The notes under the pieces: model-generated
What the model was told of the DNA's origin: nothing
Seen by the model: the letters and a program-made list of their open reading frames with translations, nothing else
The model's database searches: none
Shown: piece after piece, positions 33,411 to 42,095 of the stretch
Layout: every line of letters begins with the position of its first letter
Position numbering within the stretch: position 1 is the first letter of the stretch
From: Myxococcus stipitatus DSM 14675
Lineage (GTDB): Bacteria; Myxococcota; Myxococcia; Myxococcales; Myxococcaceae
Assembly (NCBI RefSeq): GCF_000331735.1
Contig: NC_020126.1
Span: 3,844,001 to 3,908,000 of the forward strand
DNA length: 64,000 bases
Reading direction: 5' to 3'
Made by a program: the position numbers and the translations under genes

Positions 33411-34880
33411 TCAGTCCCGCGTCCGTGTCCCTTCCACCAGCGACGTCGCGGGAATCTCCACTCCCAGCTGGTAGTACGCGGCGCCTGACGTGCGCTGCGC
33501 CGGTCGGCAGTCGCCCGGTGTCCCTCCGCCGAACGGGCGCTCGAAGAGGGGACCGTCGTGCTTCGCGCCCGTGTTGTAGGCGCGGTAGTACGGCGTCGTC
33601 GCCGTGAAGGTGCGCACCAGGACATGCTTCGAGGGCGGCGAGGACGCGCACGTCGGCACGTCTTCGACGCCCACCGGGCTCGTGCAGGCGGAGTCCGCGA
33701 AGAGGTTCTGATTGCTGCTGAGGTTCGAGAGGGGGAAGCAGCGGAGCTTTCGACTCGCGTCCTCCAGGAACCTGCAGTCGGTGTCGAGCTCGGTGTCATG
33801 CACGCCCACGGGGATGCGGACCGCGTCACCCGCCGCCATCCCGCGCACCTTGAGCCGGCCATGCGTCTTGAGGTCGACCTCCTTCAGCTCCACGAAGCTC
33901 GAGGCCGGAATCGGGGCACCCGCCTGGAAGAAGCGAGTGTCCGGAGGCACCATCGTGAGGGGTTGGCACACGCCCGCGCCCGCCGCGCTGTAGACCTGGG
34001 TGACTTCCACTCCGGCTTCGTGGACCGTGGAGGCCGGTGCACACGAGGACTGCGACAAGGTCACCGCGAAGCGGGGCCGCGCCACGCAGGTCGCGGAGTA
34101 GGCGGCTTCGGTGCACGTCGGGTTCACCGCGGCGAAGGCCAGCTGTCCGTGCGCGGTGGTGGGGCCGACGGGGAGGCAGCGTCGCTTCCCGTCGCTTGCC
34201 CAGTGGTTCCCGCAGGCCGTGTCCCGGGCTACGTCGCGGAGGTGGACGAACTGCGCCGACCCGTCCTCGCCGTCGATGAAGTGGGCCGAGATGCCAGAGT
34301 CCTTCGTCCGCTCCTTCAAGGTCCCTCGCGCGAAGGTCCCCGCTGTCACTCCCGCGCCCACGCGGTACACCTTGGAGGCGGGGGACACGGGCACTTCCGA
34401 GCACGTCGTGCCGTCATGGAAGTACGCGGTCGTGCGCGAGACGAGCTCTCCCATGGCGTGATAGCGCGGGTACTCGCCACACGCGGCTCCCTTCCTCGCG
34501 AAGTGGGTGCCTGGAGGGAGCAACTCCGAGCGGAGGATGAGCCCCTCGGTGCAGCCCGCGTCGGCGTAGAAGCCCCCCTTCCCCGGGGGGATGGAGTTCA
34601 TCTCCCGGGGGATGCAGGAGACGGCGCCGCCCCCACCGCTCTCTTCCCAGTAGCAGGGTTGGTTCAACGTGGTGTCGAACCAGAGGAAGCCCTCGGTCGG
34701 CCAGCGCAGGCCGTCCGCCGTGGTCGTCACCTGCGCCTTGAGACGGGAGCCACTCTTGTAGAAGTCGTCGGGCGACTCCTGCCCCGGTTGTCCCGGTCCG
34801 TCGTCCACTTCGTCCTTCGACGGGGAACAACCCATGACCACGAGCACTGCCAGCAACACCGACGTGTCACGACATCGCAT
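33411..34880 (-). CDS. Repeat lipoprotein, copy 3 of three tandem paralogues
   Basis: A 489-residue lipoprotein with lipobox Cys18 (VVMGC) and acidic linker (KDEVDDGPGQPGQE). It is close to copy 2 throughout: FYKSGSRLKAQVTTTADGLRW opens the first repeat as FFKSGSRIKAQVTTTTDGLRW does there, and THGRLKVRGMAAGDAVRIPV opens the third. Three repeats with the same Cys pattern follow. The ATG has GCAGGAAG before it. It is the promoter-proximal copy, but each gene has its own terminator, so the three are probably transcribed separately. Unknown function. Confidence 0.82.
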   Translation of the reverse strand: MRCRDTSVLLAVLVVMGCSPSKDEVDDGPGQPGQESPDDFYKSGSRLKAQVTTTADGLRWPTEGFLWFDTTLNQPCYWEESGGGGAVSCIPREMNSIPPGKGGFYADAGCTEGLILRSELLPPGTHFARKGAACGEYPRYHAMGELVSRTTAYFHDGTTCSEVPVSPASKVYRVGAGVTAGTFARGTLKERTKDSGISAHFIDGEDGSAQFVHLRDVARDTACGNHWASDGKRRCLPVGPTTAHGQLAFAAVNPTCTEAAYSATCVARPRFAVTLSQSSCAPASTVHEAGVEVTQVYSAAGAGVCQPLTMVPPDTRFFQAGAPIPASSFVELKEVDLKTHGRLKVRGMAAGDAVRIPVGVHDTELDTDCRFLEDASRKLRCFPLSNLSSNQNLFADSACTSPVGVEDVPTCASSPPSKHVLVRTFTATTPYYRAYNTGAKHDGPLFERPFGGGTPGDCRPAQRTSGAAYYQLGVEIPATSLVEGTRTRD

Positions 34881-35013
34881 CGTTCTTCCTGCTTTCGGCT
34901 CGTGCCATGGCCAGACCTTCAGCCATCCCCTCTCCAGCGCGAGTCCCGTAATTGTCGCATAGTCGCCAATCCGCCGTGGATGGAATCAGCGGGGCCCTGG
35001 CCTGAAACGACAG

Positions 35014-35045
35014 CGGCCCGGCCCCCAGGGGAGGGGACCGGGCCG
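35014..35045 (-). terminator. Terminator hairpin after the outer-membrane protein gene
   Basis: CGGCCCGG and CCGGGCCG form a perfect 8-bp stem with a 16-base loop, 30 bases past the stop at 35075. The flank GAAACGACAG is shared with the three lipoprotein terminators. Confidence 0.78.
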
Positions 35046-35074
35046 ATGGGACGGCCTGCCGAAGCGCGTGGAGA

Positions 35075-36607
35075 CTAGAAGCGCGCCTGCAGCAGCGTGT
35101 TGAAGCCCAGGGCGTGCGGCTTCTCGAACGTGGGCTGCGCCACGCCGGTGATGTCGTCGCGGAACGTGGTCCGGTTGGTGTCGTACGTGTAGTAGACCTC
35201 GCCGACTGCGGCGACGGAGTCGGACAGGTCCCAGCGGAACGTGGCCTTGGCGGAGTAGATGGGCTCCGCGCCGCACGCCCCCGAGCCACCGCACGTCTCC
35301 GGCAGGATGCTCAGCTGGTTGACGTCACGCACCACCACGGTGCGCGTGCCAATCAGGTTCGCCGGCGGGTTGTTGCCGCCCAGCACCGGCGACGGGCTGC
35401 GGAACGACGCCGGACGCTGCACGCCGACGATGACGCCCGGCGTGAAGTGCAGCTTCGGCAGGTGGTAGTCCGCGCCGATGGCCAGGAACATCTCCGGGTT
35501 CAGCTTCGTCCCCTCGGGGAAGTCCTGGAACGGGGGGAAGCCCGGCACGTCGAACTGGATGTACGAGAGGCTGCGGTACAGGCCCAGCACGTTCATGCGC
35601 AGGAAGCCCAGCTTGGCGCGCGCCTGGAGCGCCAGCGCCGTGGCGCCCTGGGGCTTGGTCGCGCCGAACTCGTCCGGCTTCTCCAGCGTCTGGGACAGGT
35701 AGCTGCCCTCGAGCGACACGGAGTAGGAGAGGCCACCCGGGTACTGCTCCGGCGCGAAGAACCGCTCGTAGATCTCCGGGTCGTTCTTGTAGAGCCGGAA
35801 GTCCACGCTGGTGCCCACCGGCACACCCACGTGGTAGACGACCTGCGCGGACAGGCCCGCCGCATTCACCGGCGCCTCGACGCCCAGCGTGGCGAGTCCC
35901 GGAACCAGGCCCTTCTGGAAGTAGCCGCCGCCCGCCTCGACGCGCAGCGTGTCCAGGATGTCCCAGCCCGCGCCGGCCATGACGCCGTAGAGCGTCTCTT
36001 CCTCGAGGATGAGCTCGTTCTGCACCAGCGCCGTCTTGCCGCCGACGTACGCGTACCACTTCTCACGCGTGATCTGCAGCTTGGCGCCGGGCACGCCGTT
36101 GGTGGCCGAGCGCGTGGTGAACACGCCGCTGCCGCCCCACGAGATGCGGTACGCGTAGCCCAGACGGAAGCGGTCCGCGGACACCGGGAAGCCGACGAGC
36201 GAGATGCCTTCCTTCTCGCCCCAGCCCGGCGGCTGGTAGTTCAGCCGGATGTAGCTGGAGTTGTCCTGGATGGCGACGTTGCCACTGGGACGCTCGAGCA
36301 CGAGCAACGTCAGCGCGGCCTCCGTCGTCAGTCCCTCGAAGAACGCCGGTGCCTTCTTGTAGAGCACGATGTTCGACAGCGACTCGAAGCCGGAGAACCG
36401 CGTGTTGAAGTTGTCGTAGAACTGGGTGTTCTGGTTGCCCGCGCCAAACCGCGCATTGGGGCTGTTGGGCGTCGTCTCGCCCGAGCCCGCAAGCACGTTG
36501 TCGTCCGCGAAGACGAACGACAGGCGCGTGTCCACGAAGTCACTGGCCCAGGCGGGCGCACTCAAGGAGATAAGCCCCGACAGGGCCAGCTTCTGCAGCG
36601 TTTTCAA
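35075..36607 (-). CDS. Predicted outer-membrane beta-barrel protein
   Basis: About 510 residues from a TTG at 36607, preferred because GGAGAGGG precedes it and a clean signal peptide follows (LQKLALSGLISLSAPAWAS); a further TTG at 36682 would give an implausible leader. The mature protein opens with DFVDTRLSFVFADDNVL and consists of amphipathic strands with aromatic girdles, ending in RF (HALGFNTLLQARF), the C-terminal Phe of BamA substrates. No plug, TonB box or known porin signature is seen, so the cargo is unknown. It lies 80 bp after a large lipoprotein gene, with two hairpins in the gap. Confidence 0.72.
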   Translation of the reverse strand: MKTLQKLALSGLISLSAPAWASDFVDTRLSFVFADDNVLAGSGETTPNSPNARFGAGNQNTQFYDNFNTRFSGFESLSNIVLYKKAPAFFEGLTTEAALTLLVLERPSGNVAIQDNSSYIRLNYQPPGWGEKEGISLVGFPVSADRFRLGYAYRISWGGSGVFTTRSATNGVPGAKLQITREKWYAYVGGKTALVQNELILEEETLYGVMAGAGWDILDTLRVEAGGGYFQKGLVPGLATLGVEAPVNAAGLSAQVVYHVGVPVGTSVDFRLYKNDPEIYERFFAPEQYPGGLSYSVSLEGSYLSQTLEKPDEFGATKPQGATALALQARAKLGFLRMNVLGLYRSLSYIQFDVPGFPPFQDFPEGTKLNPEMFLAIGADYHLPKLHFTPGVIVGVQRPASFRSPSPVLGGNNPPANLIGTRTVVVRDVNQLSILPETCGGSGACGAEPIYSAKATFRWDLSDSVAAVGEVYYTYDTNRTTFRDDITGVAQPTFEKPHALGFNTLLQARF

Positions 36608-36620
36608 TGTCCCTCTCCAC

Positions 36621-36670
36621 GGAGCGCCCGCTTGGAACGCTCCTCCCTGCGCCCCGATGAAACGGGGCGC
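36621..36670 (-). terminator. Two adjacent hairpins between lipoprotein and barrel genes
   Basis: GCGCCCCG/CGGGGCGC (36649-36670, 6-base loop) and GGAGCG/CGCTCC (36621-36643) lie in the 80-bp gap. The first looks like a terminator without U-tract; the second sits just upstream of the ribosome-binding site of the TTG-started gene. They could set the relative expression of the two genes. Confidence 0.5.
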
Positions 36671-36686
36671 GAGCTTTGTCAAAAGT

Positions 36687-38684
36687 CTACTGAGTCACGC
36701 AAGGCTTGATGGGACGCGGGCACTCCAGGCCCGGACCGGGGTAGCAGCAGAGGTCGTCCTGGTCTCGAGGCAGCACGACCCACCGGGGACGTGCCGCGCC
36801 GACATGGCGCAGGTGGCCGACGACATCGAACGTCGCCCCCTGCAGGAAGCGGCACTGCTTGGCCCGCTCCGCGTCGGAGTCATTCGGGTCACACTGGACC
36901 ACCAGGTCCGGCACCGCGTCCTTGGTGACCAGGTTGATGCGGGTGTTCGGGTGCTGGGCCAGGGTGCAGGTGACCACGCCGCCGAGCGGGTCCTGCGGGG
37001 AGACCCAGATGACGGTCTGGTCGCCCGTGAGCGTGCGCTCCAGGCGGGTGGTCGCGGCGAGCGACACGGTGGTCTCCGGGCCCGGCTCGACCGCACCGCC
37101 GAAGCGCACGTGGGCCGGCTTGTCGCACCAGATGTTCATGGTCGAGCCGGCCGTGTACGCGTTGGGCGAGCGCGTCCAGTGCGCGGTGGCGGGGGCCACG
37201 GGGGGCACCGCGTTCAGCGTGTGCAGGCGCGCGGGCACGGAGTCATCCAGGCCGGCGGCCGGAGCGCCCGTGGGGTTCATCTCCACCACGAACTGACCGA
37301 AGTTGTCGTAGGTCGTCTTCTCCGTGCACAGCTTGCCGCGGAACTCTCCCCGGCCCAGCGTGCAGTCGATGTTGCACTGGCGCTCGGGCACGTCCGTGTC
37401 GGTGGGCGAGTCCGTGCCGCAGGCGCCGTAGCCGGTGCTGCCCGCCTGGCAGAAGGTGGCCACCATGTTGTTGCCGTTGGCGTCGCAGCTCTTGAAGACG
37501 GTGGGGAACTTCACCCGGCGCACCTTCACGAGCGAGGACTCCAGGCCCTCCATCTTGTAGTTGCCGTAGTTGTAGCCGCACAGCGGGTCGGTGATGTACG
37601 GCGACGCGGTGTAGCCACAGAGCCGGCCGTTGATCTCCACCGGCTTCGACAGGTCCAGGTACTTGTTCCACTGGTCCTGGGGCAGCAGGCGGACCTTCTC
37701 GCGGATGTTCCACGAGGGGAACGTCAGCTGCGTGGTGGAGGTGAACTCCTGCACCGAGCCCGCGATGGACCAGAGCAGGTCACCGGGGTCCAACCCCTCC
37801 GGGAAGGAGTAGTTGTAGATGAACATGGAGTTGAACCGGCCCGGGTAGAAGCCGGAGGGCTCCGCGGTGAACTGGGAGACGGAGCCGGAGATGCTGCCCT
37901 CGCGCACCTGGCACGCGGTCAGGTCCGTCACGAAGAAGCCGCCCGGGTCCGTGCCCGTGACGAGCAGGGTGACGGGCTGGCCGTTGTTCGGGTCATCCGG
38001 GGCGCAGTTCTGCACCAGCGCCGGGCCCGCCTCGGGCGCGCGACCGATGCGCATGAACGTGCCGCTGTACGCCGTCTGCTGGTTGCCGTTCTGCGGCACC
38101 TGCACCGTGGCGATGGTGGGCTCCTCGAAGAACAGCGAGCGCGACAGGCCCGTGGACGAGGTGCGGTGCGCGGGCTCCGGGGGAAGCTCGCCCGGGACGA
38201 CCTCGCCGTTGGCGTAGTCGACCTGGACGGGTTCGTCCTCCACCCACACGTGGGTCTCACCGTAGAGCTGGCCGGTGCGCACGCTGCCCGTTCCCCGGCC
38301 GTTCGTCAGCTGCGCCCAGCGGTAGCGGTACGGGCCCGTGAGGTTGCCCGGGACGGTGCGGAAGGAGGCCGGCCCGTTGAAGTCCGCCAGGGGCTGGCCC
38401 TTCACGTCCATCGCCTGGATATCCAGCTCGATCTCCACCAGCGTCCGGGGCAGGGCCAGCAGGCAGTCCTTGGTCCCACGCACGTCCAGGGGGACCGCGG
38501 ACTGGACGCCGCCGTACTTCGCGGCGCAGGCGGCCACGACGGGCACGTCCTTGCGCGGGTTCGTGTTCGCCTCGTAGATGCCCTTGACCGTGACCTGGAA
38601 GGCCCCGAGCCCAGAAGGTTGGGGCGTCTCTTGGGTGTAACAGCCGGCCAGGGACAGCGCCGACAGCAGCAGGAGCCTCTTCAT
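36687..38684 (-). CDS. Large lipoprotein of unknown family
   Basis: A 665-residue lipoprotein: MKRLLLLSALSLAGCYTQ gives lipobox Cys15. The ATG at 38684 shares one base with the stop of the upstream 5'-nucleotidase gene (TAATG), so the two are translationally coupled. The body is rich in beta structure and has many cysteines toward the C-terminus (CDANGNNMVATFCQ, CGTDSPTDTDVPERQCNIDC, CCYPGPGLECPRPIKPC). A segment near residue 475 (HTLNAVPPVAPATAHW) does not match a family I know. Extracytoplasmic, probably disulfide-bonded; the coupling suggests it works with the nucleotidase. Confidence 0.75.
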   Translation of the reverse strand: MKRLLLLSALSLAGCYTQETPQPSGLGAFQVTVKGIYEANTNPRKDVPVVAACAAKYGGVQSAVPLDVRGTKDCLLALPRTLVEIELDIQAMDVKGQPLADFNGPASFRTVPGNLTGPYRYRWAQLTNGRGTGSVRTGQLYGETHVWVEDEPVQVDYANGEVVPGELPPEPAHRTSSTGLSRSLFFEEPTIATVQVPQNGNQQTAYSGTFMRIGRAPEAGPALVQNCAPDDPNNGQPVTLLVTGTDPGGFFVTDLTACQVREGSISGSVSQFTAEPSGFYPGRFNSMFIYNYSFPEGLDPGDLLWSIAGSVQEFTSTTQLTFPSWNIREKVRLLPQDQWNKYLDLSKPVEINGRLCGYTASPYITDPLCGYNYGNYKMEGLESSLVKVRRVKFPTVFKSCDANGNNMVATFCQAGSTGYGACGTDSPTDTDVPERQCNIDCTLGRGEFRGKLCTEKTTYDNFGQFVVEMNPTGAPAAGLDDSVPARLHTLNAVPPVAPATAHWTRSPNAYTAGSTMNIWCDKPAHVRFGGAVEPGPETTVSLAATTRLERTLTGDQTVIWVSPQDPLGGVVTCTLAQHPNTRINLVTKDAVPDLVVQCDPNDSDAERAKQCRFLQGATFDVVGHLRHVGAARPRWVVLPRDQDDLCCYPGPGLECPRPIKPCVTQ

Positions 38685-41194
38685 TACTTCACCCTCCGGC
38701 CAATGCGGCCGTCTTCCACGGCGTCGGCGATGGGCATCGCCGTCGGGTTCGAGCAGAAATTCCGCAGCTGCTGCGTCACCGTTCCGCACACGGGATTGGT
38801 TCCGCTCAGGATGTCGCGGCAGTCACAGCGGCCGGTGAACGGGCCCGGGGAGGGCGTGCACGCGGCCTTGGCCTTCGCGGTGTCGTCGACGCCCGGCGCG
38901 TTGCAGCCGGCCGGGTCGTAGCCCTTGGCCGCCAGCCCGGCGCACGTGCAGTCGCCCACCGGCTTGGCCGCGATGCAGGCCGCGCGGGCCTGGTCGGCGT
39001 TGGTGATCTCCGGCGCGCCGCACTTGGACGCATCGAAGCCGTTGCGCGCCAGGTCGCCGCAGGAGCAGGAGCCCACGCGCGCCGCCAGCTCATTCTCGTA
39101 GTCCTGCATCTCACGGCAGGACGCGACCAGGCGCTCGTTCACCACCCAGCGGCCCCCGATGAAGGCGCCGCAGCGCTGGCCATCCGGCTTGTTGCCGCGC
39201 GTGGCGAAGCCCGCGTTGATGTCGTCGCAGGTGCAGAAGTCCTGCATGTAGCCGATGAGCGAGTCGCGCAGGGAGATGCCCGTCTCCTGGCGCGTGGTGT
39301 TGCGCTTGAGGACGTTGAAGCCCGAGCCACCCTTCGCGATGTAGTCGTTCACCGCGACGCGGTACGTGCCGAACGGGTTGAGCGGCTCGTCGCCAATCTG
39401 GATGTCCGTGCCGGGGTGCGCGTAGCAGCGGCCCTTGGTGGAGGAGCTGCTCTCGTCCTGGAGGCACTGCCAGGGCGCGTGGCCCTCGCGGTTGTCGGTG
39501 GGGCAGTCCGCGCCCGCCATCGAGATGTCGCACTCGACGCGCAGGTCGTTGATCTGCACCTGGGCGCAGTCCATGGTGAACCGCGCGCCGGAGATCTGCG
39601 CCTGGCTCACGCAGCCGCGCTCGGCGGAGCGCTCGGCCACGAAGTCGAACATCTCCTGCATCTCCTTGCCGGAGATGTACATGATGTTGATGGTGTTCTC
39701 GAACGGGAACACGTTGAACATCGACTCCTGGGAGATGACGCCGGAGTAGAGGTTGTCGCGGATGCCCAGCGAGTTGGTGAGCGCCATCTGCGCGTCCACC
39801 CGGCGGCGCTTGCGCATGGAGTCCGCCGCGATGTTGCCCAGCGGCGAGTCACCGCCCGTCGAGTTGTTGCGGCGGGTCACATCCGTGGGCGCGTACGCGA
39901 AGATGTTGGTGAGCTGCAGCTTCATGTCCATGCCGATGATGTAGGGCTGGAGCATGTGCGTGGTGAACCGGTCCTCCTGCTCGCGGCACTTGTCGATGGC
40001 GGCGCGAACGGCGGGAATCTGGATGAACTGGCCGTCCTCCCAGAAGATGTTCGGGTCGTAGCGGAAGCGGCGCATGGCGTCGTCGCACCAGAGCGCGTCG
40101 ATGGGGAACACGCGGTAGTCCTGGCTGATGACCTCGCCGCCCTCACCGGAGCCGAGCACGTCCGGCATCTTCACGACCAGGTCCAGCCGGCCCACGTACT
40201 TGGAGAAGGCGCCGGAGTGCGCGAGCACCACCTTGCGGCCGCTCGGGTCGGAGATGAGCTGCGGCGGGTTGAGCACCACGTGCAGGTGGCCGCCCATCAC
40301 CACGTCGACGCCGCTGACGCCCGGGATGTGCACGCGCACGACGGACTTCTCGTGGCCTTCGGGACCGAACCACTCCAGCACCTGCCACGGGTTGCTCTCG
40401 CGGCGGATGAAGCTGCGGGCGCGGCCGTACTCGTAATAGGCCTCATAGCCCTGGATGACGTCCTGGTCCTCGGTGAGGCCCAGGTGGCTGACGATGACGA
40501 TGAGGTCCGTCACCGGGCGCAGCAGCGCCACGTACGCGCGGACCACCTCGTTCTGCTCCAGCGGGGTGACCTGCATGCTGTTGCCACCCTCGACGATGGA
40601 GTTGAGGGAGGAGATGTTGGCCATGCCGATGACACCCACCCGCACGCCCTTGATGTTGCGGATGGTGTACGGCGAGGTCTCCAGCGCGGTCTCGTTGCTG
40701 CCGTTCTGCCGCCAGTCGTTCCAGTTGTAGTTGGCGGCCAGCAGGGGGAAGGTCGCGTGCTGCTTGGCCTGCTGGGTGAAGTTCAGCGCGCCCGCGTCGA
40801 ACTCGTGGTTGCCCACGACGGCGGCGTCCAGGCGGGAGGCGGAGAGGAAGCGGAACTCCACCTCGCCGTTGTTGAGGTTGAAGATGGGGGCACCCTGGAA
40901 GCAGTCTCCAGAGTCCAGGTGCATCACTCGCTCCCCCCGCTCGCGCTCGCGCTTGAGCAGCGCGGCCATGCGAGTGGCTCCACCGAAGGGACCGGCCTCG
41001 GGCACGAGGCCCAGGTCCTGGTCCGTCTTCAACGGAGCGAAGTCATAGGGGATGAGGCGGGAGTGGATGTCCGAGGTATGAAGGAGCGTCAGCCGCACCT
41101 CCTGCCCCTCGAGGTGGTAGTCCTGGCCCTCCACCACAGGCATGCATGAAGCAGTGGCCAGGGCACATAGAAGGCCGAGCAGGAGGCGACGCAT
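38684..41194 (-). CDS. 5'-nucleotidase/metallophosphatase lipoprotein with Cys-rich tail
   Basis: An 836-residue lipoprotein (lipobox Cys17 in LATASC) of the UshA/bifunctional 5'-nucleotidase type. The N-terminal calcineurin-like domain has the metal ligands LLHTSDIHSRL, DSGDCFQG and VVGNHEFDAG, plus GGHLHVV; the C-terminal nucleotidase domain has GNIAADSMRKRRRVDAQMALTNS and YRVAVNDYIAKGGSGF. These enzymes remove phosphate from extracellular nucleotides. The last 150 residues are unusual: repeated CxC-D-L/I-x2-x-G units (CTCDDI, CSCGDLARNGFD, CTCAGLAAKGYD, CDCRDI), absent from typical relatives. The stop overlaps the next lipoprotein start. The ATG at 41194 is chosen by the signal peptide. 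Confidence 0.9.
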   Translation of the reverse strand: MRRLLLGLLCALATASCMPVVEGQDYHLEGQEVRLTLLHTSDIHSRLIPYDFAPLKTDQDLGLVPEAGPFGGATRMAALLKRERERGERVMHLDSGDCFQGAPIFNLNNGEVEFRFLSASRLDAAVVGNHEFDAGALNFTQQAKQHATFPLLAANYNWNDWRQNGSNETALETSPYTIRNIKGVRVGVIGMANISSLNSIVEGGNSMQVTPLEQNEVVRAYVALLRPVTDLIVIVSHLGLTEDQDVIQGYEAYYEYGRARSFIRRESNPWQVLEWFGPEGHEKSVVRVHIPGVSGVDVVMGGHLHVVLNPPQLISDPSGRKVVLAHSGAFSKYVGRLDLVVKMPDVLGSGEGGEVISQDYRVFPIDALWCDDAMRRFRYDPNIFWEDGQFIQIPAVRAAIDKCREQEDRFTTHMLQPYIIGMDMKLQLTNIFAYAPTDVTRRNNSTGGDSPLGNIAADSMRKRRRVDAQMALTNSLGIRDNLYSGVISQESMFNVFPFENTINIMYISGKEMQEMFDFVAERSAERGCVSQAQISGARFTMDCAQVQINDLRVECDISMAGADCPTDNREGHAPWQCLQDESSSSTKGRCYAHPGTDIQIGDEPLNPFGTYRVAVNDYIAKGGSGFNVLKRNTTRQETGISLRDSLIGYMQDFCTCDDINAGFATRGNKPDGQRCGAFIGGRWVVNERLVASCREMQDYENELAARVGSCSCGDLARNGFDASKCGAPEITNADQARAACIAAKPVGDCTCAGLAAKGYDPAGCNAPGVDDTAKAKAACTPSPGPFTGRCDCRDILSGTNPVCGTVTQQLRNFCSNPTAMPIADAVEDGRIGRRVK

Positions 41195-41334
41195 CAGGAA
41201 GATTCCGTGTTTCGGTAGGACGTCGGGGGTAAACCGCGCGCAAAGTACGGTATCGGACAAGATCGGGCAAGCAACGGCGCGATGGCAACCCGCCTCATCT
41301 ACCGCGATGCGCACCCTCAGGAGAACAGCCAGAC

Positions 41335-42015
41335 ATGCGGCAAAGCCATTCCAGTGTGACTGACATCGAGATCATCGAGGATTTCTCGTCTTCAGCCCGT
41401 TGCGACGAGGGGTTCCTCCGAGTCAAACGCCTGCGGTGTCGCAACCGACGCGCGGATGGTTCGTCTTCACCCGTCTACAGGGTGGATGTGGTGGACCGGC
41501 CCCGGCTGGATGCGGTGTCGGTGCTCGTCTATCGACGCGGTGCGGCGGGGCTCGAGGTCCTGACGCGGATGAACCTGAGGCCCGCGGCCTTCTTCCGGAA
41601 GGACCAGCGCGACGCGATGACGGTGCCGGACCCGGCGGCGGGCTACCTGCGGGTGGAGGAGATTGTCGCGGGGCTCCTGGAGCCGGAGGACAAGGGGGAG
41701 GAAGGGCTTCGCCGGCGCGCGGCGGAGGAGGTGCGGGAGGAGGCGGGCTATGGCGTGAGGCCGGAGGACATCCAGCTGTTGGGGGGCGCGTTCTTCCTGG
41801 CGCCGGGCATCCTCTCCGAGAAGGTGTTCCCCGCCGCGGTGGACGTCACGGGCGTGACGCAGGAGGAGCCGGAGGGGGACGGGTCGCCGCTGGAGGAGGG
41901 GACGCTCTTGCACTGGCGGCCGTTCCAGGAGGTGCTGGAGGCGTGCAGGCGAGGGGACATCCCGGATGCGAAGACGGAGGTGTCGCTCACGAGGTTGCTT
42001 GCCCGGATGGGGTGA
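41335..42015 (+). CDS. Nudix hydrolase
   Basis: A 226-residue soluble Nudix protein. The Nudix helix reads KGEEGLRRRAAEEVREEAGYGV, fitting G-x5-E-x7-REUxEE-x2-GU except that the first Arg of the REU core is Glu; the metal-binding EVREE is intact. The preceding strand VDVVDRPRLDAVSVLVYRRG and FRKDQRDAMTVPDPAAGYL resemble ADP-ribose/nucleoside-sugar pyrophosphatases. The specificity is not readable. It is divergent from the nucleotidase gene (140-bp spacer), so both may deal with nucleotide derivatives, one inside and one outside the cell (inference). Confidence 0.88.
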   Translation: MRQSHSSVTDIEIIEDFSSSARCDEGFLRVKRLRCRNRRADGSSSPVYRVDVVDRPRLDAVSVLVYRRGAAGLEVLTRMNLRPAAFFRKDQRDAMTVPDPAAGYLRVEEIVAGLLEPEDKGEEGLRRRAAEEVREEAGYGVRPEDIQLLGGAFFLAPGILSEKVFPAAVDVTGVTQEEPEGDGSPLEEGTLLHWRPFQEVLEACRRGDIPDAKTEVSLTRLLARMG

Positions 42016-42095
42016 AGCGCCGCGGCGGGGTTCCTCGGGGCCGCGTGCCGGGGTAGGGTGCGCGGCGTTTCGAACTCCACTGCCGAGGTTGCTGC

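Larger units (their letters stand above)
29982..34880 (-). repeat. Tandem gene triplication of internally repeated lipoproteins
   Basis: Three same-strand paralogues, each of three ~145-residue units, give nine copies of one domain in 4.9 kb. Intergenic segments are duplicated as well, each with a CGGCCCGG-type hairpin and a GA-rich ACGACA flank. Copies 2 and 3 are closest; copy 1 is more diverged. Confidence 0.8.
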
